DNA of 64,000 nucleotides from Dermanyssus gallinae (GCA_003439945.1 QVRM01002192.1:682001-746000); one strand, 5' to 3'. Numbered from the stretch's first letter, positions 1 to 11,449 are shown. Notes: a model not told the origin generated them from the sequence alone. Translations and numbers: made by a program.

Positions 1-429
1 CCTTGAATAAAAGCTGCTTCTGCAAAAACTGTAGGCCGCAAATTGGGACGCCATTTTATCTATCACTAAACGTTACAAAATTGTCGGAAAGAGTATACCT
101 TTGCGTACAGTAATACGCCGTAGCAAACAAATAGAGTAAATTTTTACTAGATTAGTTCAAGACTTTTTAGTAAATAATGCATTCACTTATGGTACGTTCA
201 TGTAATACACGTATACCGTAATGGATCGTATGTAGTTGAGGTAATGTTAACATGCCAGAATTATTCTACATAAATGAGGAAAGCAAATGTTCATACATCA
301 TCTCGAGAAAAAGAAATTGTTTGAGAGAACTATTGTCGTTTGTAGTGTGTAGGGGTAATGCCACTTTCATCGCTATGTCAAAACCCGCATAATACATTCG
401 AACCTAGAAATAAAACATAAATAAATAAG
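1..429. other. No recognisable feature
   Basis: AT-rich sequence with no long open frame, no repeat shared with other parts of the window that I could see, and no RNA gene signature. Confidence 0.4.
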
Positions 430-515
430 GTTGTTTTTAATTTTAGACTATCCTCCAACCCCTACGGGCTTGGAACTCACTGCGAGGCTTCTTCAATGCA
501 CCGAGAGCCTAACTG
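430..515 (-). mobile_element. SINE 3'-part fragment
   Basis: This stretch aligns closely with 37024-37110, the distal part of the tRNA-derived SINE copy at 37011-37295. Shared blocks include gactatcctcc, cccctacggg, ttggaactcac and gcaccgag, in the same order and spacing. The tRNA-like head is missing, so this is a 5'-truncated copy in minus orientation, assuming the head end is the 5' end as in other SINEs. Confidence 0.65.
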
Positions 516-539
516 ATAATAAAGCTTAGTCCTTGCAAC

Positions 540-541
<2 letters not shown>

Positions 542-570
<29 letters not shown>
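542..570. repeat. (TA)n microsatellite
   Basis: Uninterrupted TA dinucleotide tract of about 29 bases. It lies just beyond the SINE fragment. Confidence 0.95.
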
Positions 571-572
<2 letters not shown>

Positions 573-2891
573 TCGTGTTGACATCGCTGGAGCACGAGCG
601 AGAGAGATTTCGGTCTCACTCATTCGCGAAGAAGCACAGATCCTCTCCAGTTCGGCTTCAGAGCGGACCAAATCTTAAATGATTACATCCCATCTCGGAG
701 TAACCGCCATATATCGTTGATAAAAAGAGGCATTTTATTACAACAATGTACTGTCGTTGCCACTGTTCTCTGGGCTGGGCACACGCGTAAGCTGCTGTTA
801 TGCTGGTAAAATATCAACAACTCAATGAATTACTCATTCCGTAACAGTCTGTCGATAATTTCTCCGCAGTACCAGAACCAACTGTCAGTCTGATTTTTCT
901 ATTGTTGTTGTACTGATTTTTGTACTGATTGTTGTGATGTTACCATGTGATGGTCGATAATCACAGACATATTAGCAGAATAAAACCTGCAAATTAGCTG
1001 AATAAATTTTCAGGGAGTCATCAGGCGGTTTACTTATAAGTATAAGACAGTACTTGCAAGCGTGCTCTCTAAGTATACTTGCGTCTGTACTGCCAACCAA
1101 TTACAAACCGAAAAAGGGGCTAAGGGAAGTGGTATATACATATATACATATATATATATAACGATGTGCGCAGCCTGCTAAACGTGGAGACACAGCGAGC
1201 TGCAGCGAAACCTAAACGAACGGTTACGAAATGCAAACGCGTAAATTATCCCGTAGTCCACCGGCAAGGGCCCGGACAAGGCTCGACAGTCTGTCCTGAC
1301 TGAGCAAAGACTCTTTATTATCAGAGAAAGAGGGGAACATAATTGAGGCTTGTTCCGGCGAGGGAAAATTGATAACATGTTCAGTCGACAAGTGACTGAA
1401 GTAACCCGGCTGGGCGACGAACTGTACAAGTAGACGTCGACCACTATGAATTTGGAAGTGATTGCCAGAAAACTGGCAGAAGAGCTGAGAGCCATACCTG
1501 TGCCAAGGCCAGTAAAATACGGAAAACTGTATCAAGTTGTCCCGCTAGGAAACCTTCCAAGCCCTTTAGGAGTTCCTCAAACTAATGAGGATGGCTTTAA
1601 TGCGGTGATCAGCCAAAGCAGAAAGCACTAAAGATTCTCTCTACTGAATGGATAGCTAGCTGCTAGATCTAGTCCGATCTCAATAGTACAAGTAATTGCT
1701 ATCAAACTAGGCCGTACATGCCCGCAAAACCTGGGCCACACTTCGTCTTTTGAGTAAACTTTACTCTTGTGAGATATATGAACTCTCGGTAGATAACGGA
1801 TTATAAAAATAATCGGCGGCGGGCCTGGAATAATAAGATACGGCAGTTGCGCTCCCTACCTTACTCATGCTCCAGTAGCGCTAATAGCTCTTCTGAGAAT
1901 TGGACTAACACGCTGGATAATATCAACACCTCAGCGAAAGTGCGTCAGTTGGCGTAGGCAGTGTTCTCAGGTAACATGAAAGTCTCTTCTGAGCTGTAAA
2001 ACTCGCCGATAACTTATAGGAAGCTCCGCTAATGTTATCGTGATTGCAAGATAAGTATTTTTAGGCCTGATGCTGAATTATTTGCCAAAGTTCTAGGCAT
2101 AATCGAACACATTTGTCTTTATTGTTGGATGTTAGGGGACTAATATATATGTGTCTACATTAAGCCAGTATGTACCGCTCAAGCCAAGGGGTGCAGCAAT
2201 ATGATAATGCTCAACCAGATCCAACAAATTAACAAATAAGAACGAATCCAAGCATAGCCAAATTAAATTACACGCTGTTATATACTCGTAGACACTGTTT
2301 GTGGTTGCCACGGAAACGCCCCGCTCTTTTAACTGGTGCATAAGCTAACCCAAGCAACCGCCGCTACACCGTCATCTCTCCAATCTAGCTTCAACGTAAG
2401 GGGCATTGTCATAGGCATACTCCGTATCAATTTAAATGTGGCTAGCCTAGTGAGCTACAAGACAAATCGATCCGAAACTCGTGTGCAGTTAACTGCAAAG
2501 GAAATCGGCAAAATAGACAGGCGAAAAAGGCAGTCTATCTACGCGCCAGAAAGCCATGGCGGACATGAACCAGACAGAACAAGCCGCAGCCTACGTGGTA
2601 TGTACACCATGCTCTATGCCTTTTCAGACTTTTCAGAATTTTAATTTCCTGTATGCATAGGGCTGCCTCTGCAGTCCAATGAAAAATGAAGTGAGGGTAA
2701 TCAGAATATACGCAGACGTGGTGATTAGGGAAAGATTTCCGAGAGTTTTCTACGGGTTAACGGGGTTTTCCAGGCTGAGAATCAAATACAGATTGATAAT
2801 TACAATTATGTTTATTTCTAATACAGATTAATAATAAAGGGTTCCGAAAGTAACTGTAAAAATCGGCACAAAGAACGGCTACTGCAGACGA

Positions 2892-2893
<2 letters not shown>

Positions 2894-2931
<38 letters not shown>
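2894..2931. repeat. (TA)n microsatellite
   Basis: Pure TA dinucleotide tract of about 38 bases. Confidence 0.95.
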
Positions 2932-2932
<1 letters not shown>

Positions 2933-3044
2933 CCCCAATAAGTGCAGACGTGTGTACACGAGAGGAGCTCCGAGGGGTCACGCTTGCCTGTATTGCGGGA
3001 TACGGCCACACGTGGAGAAGATAGATTGGATGGCTACTAATACA

Positions 3045-3063
3045 GGGGGGGGGGGGGGGGGGG
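3045..3063. repeat. 19-base G homopolymer
   Basis: Nineteen consecutive G residues on the + strand. Such a run is prone to slippage in replication and sequencing, so its length should be treated as approximate. Confidence 0.9.
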
Positions 3064-3426
3064 TATTTTTATAAGGGGCCGAGAAGCGAGACATATTGTG
3101 GCGGCAACTAAGCAAGGTATTCAAATGTTTGATCATGTGGAACACAGACTGGTGTTTCACGAGGAACAGGTAGACGTCAGGGCCGGGATATGGAAGGTGC
3201 TGTGAATAAGATTGGCACACAGGTACAAAACCTTTGCGAACAGCGAAACGTACTGTTGACAGTGTGTTATCTTTCAATGATGGTGGATGTTAAGGAAGGA
3301 CGGGACTATCGGGGTACGTGCAGGGCAGCCAATAGGAAGATAATGCAGTTGGTCAGGGCAGCGAATGACGAGTAATTATCTCTGAAATACGTTCAAAGCA
3401 TTCAAAGAGCCACGGCATCCGATGAA

Positions 3427-3905
3427 GTGCACTACGAAAAGGTAGGTACTGTAATAGCGGCACGGCCAATTGGCGCGAGGGTGTGTAATTGGCACAATGT
3501 TAGGCCAAATGTAATTAAAGTAGTCGATCCGCAGGAGGGAAAGATCGCCAAGCGGCACGAAAAAGAGGATGAGCACTTATTTAGAAGCGTACATAAGGTA
3601 ATTGGGAAATATCAGGATAAGGGAGTGGTACTATGTCTGGGAGATTGGAATGCACATATTAAACAGCTGGATGGAGAAGAGGATAGAGCGGACAGGAGAC
3701 TGATACAACTAGCAGAGCCGAGCGGGATCTAAATTTTTATTTTGGACCCGCGGGTAGAAGGGCGATATACGTACACTCAGGGAGAAAGATAGTCATGCGT
3801 AGACTATGTAAAACGAAAGGTAAAATAAATGACTGCGTAGAGGAAATTAGAATAGATAAAGAGAAAGCATACAATGTTGAATGTGATCATAATTGTGTAG
3901 AAGTG
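3427..3905 (+). pseudogene. LINE B endonuclease (EEP/APE) remnant
   Basis: The + strand frame from 3427 ends in a segment containing VVLCLGDWNAHIKQLDG. This fits the GDFNAH motif of exonuclease-endonuclease-phosphatase (EEP) domains of LINEs, with the catalytic Asp and Asn retained. About 60 codons later, after a stop, the frame gives NVECDHNCVEV, which fits the terminal SDHN motif with Ser replaced by Cys. In LINEs this domain nicks target DNA to prime reverse transcription. Stops and frameshifts make the copy inactive. Only the C-terminal half of the domain is recognisable, and the N-terminal NxxG and ETW motifs are not clear. Confidence 0.7.
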
Positions 3906-4559
3906 AGCCGAAAAAATAATCCGGAGCAGGAAGTTGTACAAAAGAAATGTTTAGATAAATACAAATGAGCAGAGGAGGTAAAGTACATACAACAGCTCTT
4001 AGTGGCAAGTGAGAAACAACTGATAGACGCATAGGAACGTTAAGGACGCATATGACCACTACTGTAAGATAGGGAAGGGGCTTTAAAAAGGAGGGGAATG
4101 AGGGTGGTGGAGTGATAAAATAAACAGGGCAATATTGGAGCGGAAAAGGTGGAGTAGGAAGCATAGAAGGGTAATGGGAAGGGACGCAGATAAAACAAAT
4201 AGAGCCAAAAATTAATCTTAAATGCTAATACAAAATGGAATTAGGAATGCAGACGAGAGGAAATTTAAGAGAATTTTGGGGGTTCCCAAGGAAAAGCAAA
4301 CAAAGGAGTTTTGGGACTTTGTCAGACAAGGATGAAAACAAGAATTACAAATAAGGGTCAGGATAAAAACATACACAATAAAGAGAATGAACACCACGTT
4401 ACAAGCACTATGTTTTTACTGGCGTAAACAGTTCAGAATATACAAAAACTAGCCCAGCAAGAGTTTCTTTTCTGCCCAAGGGGGTAGATAATTACACCAA
4501 TGACGTAACGACAATTTGTGTTAGTCTTTAAGAATAGTGTAGAGAGCATTTTAGAGACA

Positions 4560-5623
4560 AATGGGAAATAGGTGAATGGCAGTGCGGATTTAGGAAAGGG
4601 TATAGGCTAGATGATCATATTTTTTATTAAGTCTGGGGTTGAAAGCCTTGAGATTGCGGGGACAAGGGTGTGTGATAGAGCTTTTAGATCTTACAGAAAC
4701 ATATGTAATGGTGGACACAACCAAGCTGTATTAAATTATGTTGGAGAAGAGTTTTGAGAAAAGCTGGCGAAAGTTACTAGAATAAAATTAACAGGATTTA
4801 AATAATAGTAGTAGTCCGGCAATATAGAGAGTCTATAGTCTCCAAGGAGGTCGGGGAAGGATGCCCGTTGTCATTAGTGATTTCTTCTGCACATAGAGAG
4901 AATAGTGCAAAAGATTAATAGCACAAGTTTAGGATGGCAGACAGAGAAAAGGAGTGTATATATCAAGATACCCGTGCTGCTGTTTGCTAACGATATAGTA
5001 GTGTCAGGACCGGCCATTAGCAAAATTCAACAAAAGTTGAAGGAAGTTGGGGAAGCAGCGGAGGAACTGGACGTGATGTTTACTGAAAAAAGAGCGCAAT
5101 TTTAGCATTTCATGGGGTTAGGGGGTAAAGAAGCTTGCATTTTAGGAGAAGGACTTGGACTATCCAAGTCAGTACAAGTATCTTGGGGTGACAATGACTA
5201 CAGGAATAATTATCTAGAGGAAGACCGCTAAAATCAAATCAAATGCAGTTAGGTGTAAGGGTCTCTGGGGTTATATATATATATATATATATATATAAAA
5301 GGAAAATATGGAAAGCCATGCATGTGCCAGGATTGACTTTTGCTAATTCCTCTCTGGTCCACAACGCGGAGTTGGGAAAGAGCTAGAGACAATACAAAGA
5401 GAAGTGATAAGATTTGCCGTTTAATTTGGCCGTGGAGTTTTTTTAATGGGAAAGAGGAATGTCAGAATGTATACAAAGCAATGTACAACGTAATCTACAA
5501 TTTATTATAAAGATTAAAAACGTCACAAATAAAATATGAGTTTATCAGATGTAGCTGGTCAAGACGGCACTAAAAATCAAAACGAAGTGGAATCGCGGAG
5601 TTGAAGTCGCAGCTAGGGAGATT
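4560..5623 (+). pseudogene. LINE B reverse transcriptase remnant
   Basis: Three RT signatures appear in order, though in shifting frames. First is CGFRKGYRLDDHIF (about 4580), the fingers motif usually GFRxGRSTxDQ. Next is VGEGCPLSLVISS (about 4850), the motif-B region of the GxRQGCPLSP type. Last is LLFANDIVVSG inside the frame at 4905-5105, which is motif C with the second-position Asp of FADD replaced by Asn. The following ISKIQQKLKEVGEAAEELD is a typical post-active-site helix. Frameshifts, stops and the Asp-to-Asn change all argue that the copy is dead. The family is CR1/Jockey/RTE-like by motif style, and I cannot assign the clade. Confidence 0.75.
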
Positions 5624-5625
5624 GA

Positions 5626-5663
<38 letters not shown>
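5624..5663. repeat. (TA)n microsatellite
   Basis: TA tract of about 40 bases that terminates the similarity between LINE B copy 1 and its relatives. Confidence 0.95.
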
Positions 5664-5666
<3 letters not shown>

Positions 5667-8619
5667 AATTCTCTTGTTAACGAGGTCGGGTAAAATACCA
5701 TCACTCTTTACCGGACTCGTGCATGCTGATCGAAAGAGGCTAAAATGAGCCAGGTGTGACACCTGGCGTATTTTCTATAGCAAATCGTTTAACTACGCTT
5801 TAGAGAGCAATTGTCCGCTAATGCGTTTCTGAGCGGGTAGAGGGGCACCTGTCGGCCAACAATTAGCTAAACAGTTGATACCTTGCGAATTCAGCAGACG
5901 CAGTCGCTGAATGCCTGGGAGTTGGTTTCGGCAGTCACGCGCACTTTGCACACCTATTAACTCACGGGTCGATCTGAAACGGCGCCATATCAGCAAGCTA
6001 GTTACACAACAAACAACTACCCGCTAACGTTAACGCCCTGCCATTGTTACCGGGGGCCGTATTTTGCTTCATTCGATACTGTAGCCATCATAAATTTTAA
6101 ATCTGTATTCGAAACAGCCAACTCTGCACCACCGTCGGTAGATCTGTGACGAACAATACGTTGCGGGCGACAGGTTGTTACAAACCGGCGATTTACTGTT
6201 TTACCAATTCTTCAAAAGATTGGAGAAGGTTTAGAGGCATAATTATAAATCAGCTTACGTTTTGAGAGTCATTGTAGTTAGTTATTGTTCTTACTATTTA
6301 GGACAAGGCAAATAAAACAAATCTGGATATCTTAGATACCTTTCACCCAACTAGTTCGCAGATCAACCAATGAGTCGTCAGAAACGATATGGATTACTAA
6401 TGTGGCACTTCTACGAAATACTTAGTCAGACGACATTGTGTATAGAGAGTCTCTTTCGCGCAGCGGCATGTCCCTGGCTATGTAACTCTACTACATCGAC
6501 TTCTGATAAGCATCCGCTTAGAGTTACAGCGTCTCCTAGTCCACCACTCAGGCTGACTGACGTTCTACTGGCGAACGTTACTTCTCACGTGTGGCAGCAA
6601 TCTCTGTGCTGACTTAACCGAATAATTCCATAGGACTATTTTTGTAAATTGATCACATCTATAGCATATACCTTTGTATCACTATATATATATATATATA
6701 TATACTCCGCTCTATCAATGAAATTAAGCCTCTCACTACGTAAAATCTACATACCCAGCTGTGGCAACGCACTAAATAGCTGCACGAATAGCAGGAAAAG
6801 AGCTTATGACAAGATACAACAATAGATACAAATTTGTTGACGTCACGTGATGAGTCTTGGTTGAGAAAAGAATTGGAAACCTTAGAAAAAGTTGTGTGGA
6901 GAAAACGGATATATCTCTAATGCAGTATCTCGTGGGAACCCTTTGGTTGTTGGGTCAAAGGTCTACCTTTAGCTATTATGAAATTAACCGCCTAGAACAC
7001 ATATCATGCGAGCCAGTACCATTTTTCTCGGTCTCTCGATAAACCTAATTAGTGGGTTCTCTTTCATATTATGCTACACTCTAGTATTTGCTGTTCATAC
7101 ATATGCTTGATTTGTTTTTGTTTTTTGCTTAAACAATCTTTTGCCCGTCTTTTGCTTCTGCAAATCCGATTTGCAATCATTTTAGTTGTTATTCGTTTCT
7201 GCCCCTTGGAGTCCATAGACGTAACTAACCCAGCCTTATAAATGACCTGTGTGATAGCCAGAAAAAAAAACGTTCTTAGCTCGTAAAAAATCACAGAGCA
7301 AATGTACCGGGACAAATGAGATATGTTGATATTGAGGATATTTCTCAGCTTCGCTACGGCTACACTTAGGTGATGTCAGGTAGCGAATCAAATGACAGGC
7401 TAACGGAATGTTTTAGGGCGGGATTTATGGCGGCTCACGTCAACAGGTAGGCGTCTAGACAAGCTGCCGAAAAGCGCTTTCATATAGTAGAAAATAACAT
7501 ATGCTAAGGTAATCGAGTATATAGAGTGTCTCTGTGCGTGGCGTGTTAGTAATATATTTTATTGAAGAAGACTACAGCTTACTCGTTTTTTACACAAAGA
7601 AATAGCGTTAGGCCTTTTAGGAACATTGTTGATCTCAACAACAGTTGACAAATCAGACAAAAAGTTCAACAAAAAAAGTTTTTTTAGCATAATATAGATA
7701 ATTACCGTCTTCCTTCCAACTAGAGACTTGTGTAGCTGCTTACGTTGGGACTCAGTCCTATCGGCGTTACCTCAGGAGCAGCCTCTGTACAATATACAAA
7801 TACTTTTCAGAGACCAGCCAAGCGTAGGAAGCAGCTTTGCGGCAAGCTCTACAGCAGCAACATCGACATCACCACTGCATGAGTTTTTTGAGATTTATAT
7901 ATAGAGAGAGAGTGGCGGAATAGAGTAGGCGGCAGCTCACAAGTGTTCCTTTGAGGTTGCCGCATAAATTACCAGCATCCAACAGTAGTAGCAAAAATGT
8001 GCGTCAATCTGTATAATATAGCGTAGACAAGAAGGAAGAGGCCTAACAGGAAAGGCGTACATATGTACACTGGAATTTGGGATGGGCATCACGCAACCAC
8101 GCTGGTCAAAGTAACGCCACAAGCTAGCAAGGACTTTGACAAACGACAAACAAATGCTCTCTGCTTCTCTTCTTCTTGCTGATCATGTAGAGTCTACAAA
8201 AAAGTACAGGCACACACACAGCATGATAGCATGCTGGCCGTATAGCAATTTCTACCTGGTCCGCTATGCGAACTCACTAGCTAGCCAGGAGGGCCAAACA
8301 CGCGATGGAGAGCGATGAAGATGAAGTGTAAAACACAAGGCATCATGAATTATGACCGACTCGCGGTGGTTGCAACATAAATAGAAGATTTTTTTGTTAA
8401 CGTACTGCTTACTCATTTGAGAACAACATCACATGTCATGCTTTAGAGCCGTCCTGATCTCTGTGATTAGTGGGTAAATACGATAAGAGCTTTAATCGGA
8501 CGTCTAACCTAGCAATATTGCAGCGGTTCAGGAGACCTTGCTAACGTGGCTCGAGCTTCTTTTTTAAAAGAGTCCTTTGTCATAGTTTGTAAATAACAAT
8601 GGCCTCATTCTGTGAATAG
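5664..8619. other. Unassigned sequence
   Basis: About 3 kb with only short open frames and no recognisable domain. It contains a 17-base perfect palindrome centred on 5758 and a (TA)n tract at about 6683-6703. I see no RNA gene, TIR or repeat shared with the rest of the window. Confidence 0.4.
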
Positions 8620-8633
8620 TATATATATATATA

Positions 8634-8820
8634 TGGCAGCGTGGTCTAAAGGACTATTGTGCCAGTCATAGTTCTACGGGGTGCCGCCGGTTCTATCCCC
8701 GTTGTTGAACTAATTTTCTTTTAGCGATGCTTATTGAGAATAGACAATGAACCCTACCATTAGGAGTCAGCGATAATACTGCCACACGGACTGTTGGAAA
8801 AACCCTACTTTTCTCAACAT
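8634..8820 (+). mobile_element. tRNA-derived SINE, copy with head
   Basis: It begins right after a (TA)n tract (8620-8633). The head contains TGGCAGCGTGG, close to the pol III A box TRGCNNAGYGG, and about 45 bases later GGTTCTATCCC, close to the B box GGTTCGANNCC, so it looks tRNA-derived (Leu/Ser-like by the extra arm). The body aligns over about 170 bases with the reverse complement of 37130-37300, for example cagtcatggtt, ggactgtt and ctcaacat. Other SINE families suggest transcription by pol III and mobilisation by a LINE partner, but the partner is not identified here. Confidence 0.75.
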
Positions 8821-8825
8821 CTCCG

Positions 8826-8890
8826 CTTATGCTGCCGCTCTAAGCAACCCTGGTAGCAAATAGCATGTGTATTTAGATGTTCATGCCAAG
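8826..8890 (+). repeat. Repeat shared with 62020-62083 (minus)
   Basis: The words tatgctgccgctctaagca and catgtgtattta, in that order, also occur in the reverse complement of about 62020-62083, just outside the second mariner. In that location the sequence may be the tail of LINE B copy 3, which the mariner would then interrupt. Here it directly follows the SINE body. Confidence 0.55.
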
Positions 8891-8966
8891 CGAAAAAAAT
8901 ATATAGATTTATTATTCGCTTGACGCGTATAATTAAGTATACATGCCAAACAAATAATAGATCCAC

Positions 8967-8982
8967 ATATATATATATATAT
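8967..8982. repeat. (TA)n tract, 5' flank of LINE A end
   Basis: TA tract abutting the 5' end of the truncated LINE A copy. The matching tract on the other side is at 9162-9183. Confidence 0.9.
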
Positions 8983-9161
8983 TTACCTGCCGGTTCTGCC
9001 TGCAGAGGTGTGCCAAGTACCATGCAGTGGAATGCACAGCGCTGGACAATACATCGTTGCACTACTTCTCTCGCCGAAAGCGTGAAGAAGATAGAGTATT
9101 ATGAAGAAACATTTTGAACTGTATATTATACTCAATCTGAGTGAAATAAATATAATTGAAC
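8983..9161 (+). mobile_element. LINE family A, 3'-end-only copy
   Basis: A severely 5'-truncated copy with only the last codons and 3' UTR. In one frame it reads TCRFCLQRCAKYHAVEC followed by SLHYFSRRKREE and a stop. This is the same Cys/His C-terminus found in copy A1 (11300-11430). The 3' UTR (tatactcaatctgagtgaaataaat) aligns with 44830-44875. It is bracketed on both sides by TA tracts, as expected if it was inserted into a (TA)n microsatellite. Confidence 0.8.
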
Positions 9162-9183
9162 ATATATATATATATATATATAT
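9162..9183. repeat. (TA)n tract, 3' flank of LINE A end
   Basis: TA tract immediately following the LINE A 3' end. Confidence 0.9.
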
Positions 9184-9245
9184 CATTTTAGGGTTACAGG
9201 GATCTGTGATTAATTAACTACAAAACTATGGAGGTGAAGTCATAG

Positions 9246-9545
9246 AGGCAAGGGCGAACGAGCTTGCTGGAGAGACCAGCAGATGCAACCGCGCAGGCGT
9301 CAAGGGAAGCTCGGCGTCTTTAGAGTCGGGTAATGACAGTTGCAACCTAGACGGCACTGTTGTAGAGATGGAACTACCGGGTGATGGTACAGCGACGTCA
9401 CCAGCTGCGGTAACAACAACCCCGACAGCAAATACAGCTGACTCACGACCGGAGAAGAAGGCAGACGACGATGTCCTTGTTGTGGTTTGTAAACGACGAG
9501 ACTACAAAACAGCGAATACAGAAGGGACGCGTAAGAGATGACATG
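9246..9545 (+). pseudogene. LINE A ORF1-like segment
   Basis: A frame open for about 98 codons, rich in Ala, Thr, Asp and Gly (for example VEMELPGDGTATSPAAVTTT), ends in a basic stretch, then a stop. Its position upstream of the endonuclease suggests ORF1 or the N-terminal part of a single polyprotein. No zinc finger or RNA-binding domain is visible. A weakly similar segment lies upstream of the endonuclease in the minus-strand copy near 19.1-19.4 kb. Confidence 0.4.
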
Positions 9546-9830
9546 ACGGATAAGAAGCCTATGCCAGATCTGGGAAGATCTGCGCCTTGAGAGTAGTCGC
9601 AGAAGACGTCGGCGGCCGTGTTCTGTGTAGTGGTGCGTGGCGAAGGTTACGCAAACTGTTGCAGAAATGAATTCTGACCGAAGGGAAGCCAGTTCCGTCG
9701 CTGGGTTGAGGACGTCCCTTACGAGAGGATGGTCAAGGAGAGCTTTATTGGGCCTGGCAGTTCAAGTCCCCGTAAGTGACTCACCAGTTCAAGAACTGCA
9801 AGCATAGCGGACGATCTGCATATAAATGAT

Positions 9831-10275
9831 ATGCGGGGATCTCGTCAGTTGGCTGTCTTGCCTGCGGGAGATCGGGGAAGACCTGTGGGTGGGTTATCTA
9901 TCTACCTACATAAACGCCTACCACCGATGCAATGCGCCAGGAAAGATGAATACTGCGTGGTGTTCTCCTCTGGGAGGGAAAACGTCGCCGTATTCTATTT
10001 CCCACCCACATTCGATTCTGCGGAGGTTGCGGAGATGGTGAGCTTTGGACTTTCAGGGTTAAGTTTGACCATACCAACTATCGTCGCTGGTGATTTCAAT
10101 GCCAGAATCGATTGTGGAGCCAACGATGATAAAGGCAAAGTGCTGCTTTTGGTGATGGAAAATATTGGTCTACGATGCGCGGACGCGCGTGAAGACTAAC
10201 ATATTTAGGTCACAATGGAAGCAGCACCATCGACCTGTTGTTTCACAACCTTGTCGAACGTGATTTTTAAAGCTT
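9831..10275 (+). pseudogene. LINE A endonuclease (EEP/APE) remnant
   Basis: Residues GGLSIYLHKR near the start and PTIVAGDFNARID at about 10075-10113 identify the C-terminal half of an EEP domain, with the Asp and Asn of GDFNAR kept. After the stop at 10199 a second frame resumes with TYLGHNGSSTIDLLFHN, fitting the STIDL segment near the end of these domains. A small indel therefore separates the two parts. The same order of motifs occurs on the minus strand at 18090-18560, where the two parts stay in one frame. The domain would nick the target to prime cDNA synthesis, but this copy is broken. Confidence 0.8.
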
Positions 10276-10904
10276 CGATCCGCCGCGCTGGGCTGCAATG
10301 AGACGGATTTATCTATCTATTTCAGACAGAGCAGTGGGCGGTTTTGAGGTAAGCCCTGATACCATCGATACCACCTGTCACCAGCTGGAGAGGTCGATCA
10401 GAGGTGCAGTGAAGTAGAAAAGGTTATGGCAGAAGTAGTTATGGTGCAACACGATATTAATCTGCCTTTCAGGATGAAGGAGGTGTGCCAGGTCCTACGG
10501 TCACTTCCAAAGAGAAAAAGCTCAGGCTCCGATCAGGTCTACTATCAGCATTAGATCCAGTCACTCTTTCTCTTGACAGATTTTTGTTTGTGATTTCTTC
10601 AATTATATTATAAAGAGGGAATGTCCGGCATGACTACCAAAAAGCCGTCGTGGTGATGAGTGCAGGTAATATCGTGGTCACTTATCGCTGAAATTCAGGC
10701 GTGGAGGTCGGCTGGCTGCCAGAGACCTTATACCATTGGAGTTTGCTAGCTCTTTCCAGTATTTTGGCCTTCGAGTTTATTACACGGGGACGACGTTCAC
10801 AGTGCATGTAGACGAAACAGTGCGGACGACCTTTTCTCTCTTTACGGAAGTAGGCAACGCCCGGAGACTGTCTGTTTTTTACCAATAAGGCTCTATTTAA
10901 AATT

Positions 10905-11395
10905 GTTTCTGGGCAGATGTATGGTCTAGGCAGGGTGTGGAACCATTTCACGCTGGCAAATTTTAACTGGCTTGAGAGGTGTCTTTTGTTATATATAAAA
11001 CAAATGATTTGCTTGCCTATCCGAGCAAGGAGCCGTTTTGTGTATCTCATGGCAGGCTGTCAACCGGCCGCTGAAACAATCCAACTAAGGTTGAAGATGC
11101 CGCGTTCAGTACCTTACAAATATTTTATTTTGGGGTGGGACGCTAAAGTCAAACAGGGCAAACGGGAAGTCGGTGGCTTGGATGTTTTCCGTACCTCGCA
11201 CCTTTGGTCTGGTCCTGCATGTGACAGTCGCTACGTATACGCCAGGTACATAGCGCATGGTTATCACTACCAGGTATGTTTAAACGCAACGTTTCACGAG
11301 GAGTACGAGTCGTGCACCTGCCGGTTCTGCCTGCAGAAGTGTATCAAGTGACATGCAGTGAAATACACAGCACTGGATCAACAATCGTTACACTA
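10905..11395 (+). pseudogene. LINE A C-terminal domain with Cys/His motif
   Basis: The frame 10917-11351 contains RFVYLMAGCQPAAETIQLR, REVGGLDVF and YHYQVCLNATFHEEYESCTC, then CRFCLQKC and, beyond one in-frame stop, HAV. This block recurs at 44382-44743 (+), 24638-25100 (+), 54668-55000 (+) and 52000-52500 (-), so it is the conserved region after the RT palm. The C-x-C-x2-C-x3-C ... H spacing looks like a small metal-binding knuckle. Many LINEs carry a CCHC-like motif C-terminal to the RT, and its role in this family is unknown. Confidence 0.75.
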
Positions 11396-11449
11396 CTTCT
11401 CTCGCCGAATGCGTAAAGAATATAAAGCATAATGAAGAAACGTTTGTAA

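Larger units (their letters stand above)
571..3089. other. Unassigned sequence with microsatellites
   Basis: No open frame here resembles a protein I know. The stretch includes a short TA-rich tract at 1131-1160, a longer (TA)n tract at 2894-2931 and a 19-base G run at 3045-3063. Nothing else is identifiable. Confidence 0.4.
3190..5623 (+). mobile_element. LINE family B, copy 1 (decayed)
   Basis: A broken non-LTR retrotransposon with an APE-type endonuclease remnant (about 3427-3905) followed by RT remnants (about 4560-5240) and a C-terminal region that matches two other copies in the window (36311-37480 on + and 63368-64000 on -). Matching blocks include the run encoding QREVI, here at about 5395, and the word cttggggtgacaatga at about 5182, also found at 36407. 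The copy stops at a (TA)n tract where the second copy has only gtataatag. That suggests either 3' loss at the tract or a tract expanded from that word. The 5' boundary is uncertain. Confidence 0.75.
9246..11449 (+). mobile_element. LINE family A, copy A1 (internally deleted)
   Basis: The order along the + strand is an acidic ORF1-like segment, an EEP endonuclease remnant, a short RT N-terminal fragment at about 10450-10560 (VCQVLRSLPKRKSSGSDQV, the fingers region also seen in other copies), and then the C-terminal domain at 10905-11395. The catalytic centre of the RT is not recognisable, so the middle has been deleted or scrambled. The 3' end abuts, without a gap, a fragment of an RLE element at 11450. 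Confidence 0.75.

Noticed and set aside
2336..2644. 102-codon + strand open frame as a small gene
   Set aside because: No recognisable domain, no conserved neighbours, and a length compatible with chance in this sequence.
5750..5766. Perfect 17-base palindrome CCAGGTGTGACACCTGG as an operator
   Set aside because: One short palindrome with no gene beside it; it could occur by chance in 64 kb and has no supporting context.
9755..9775. B-box-like word cagttcaagtcccc as a tRNA gene
   Set aside because: No A box at the right distance and no fold; it lies within LINE A1.
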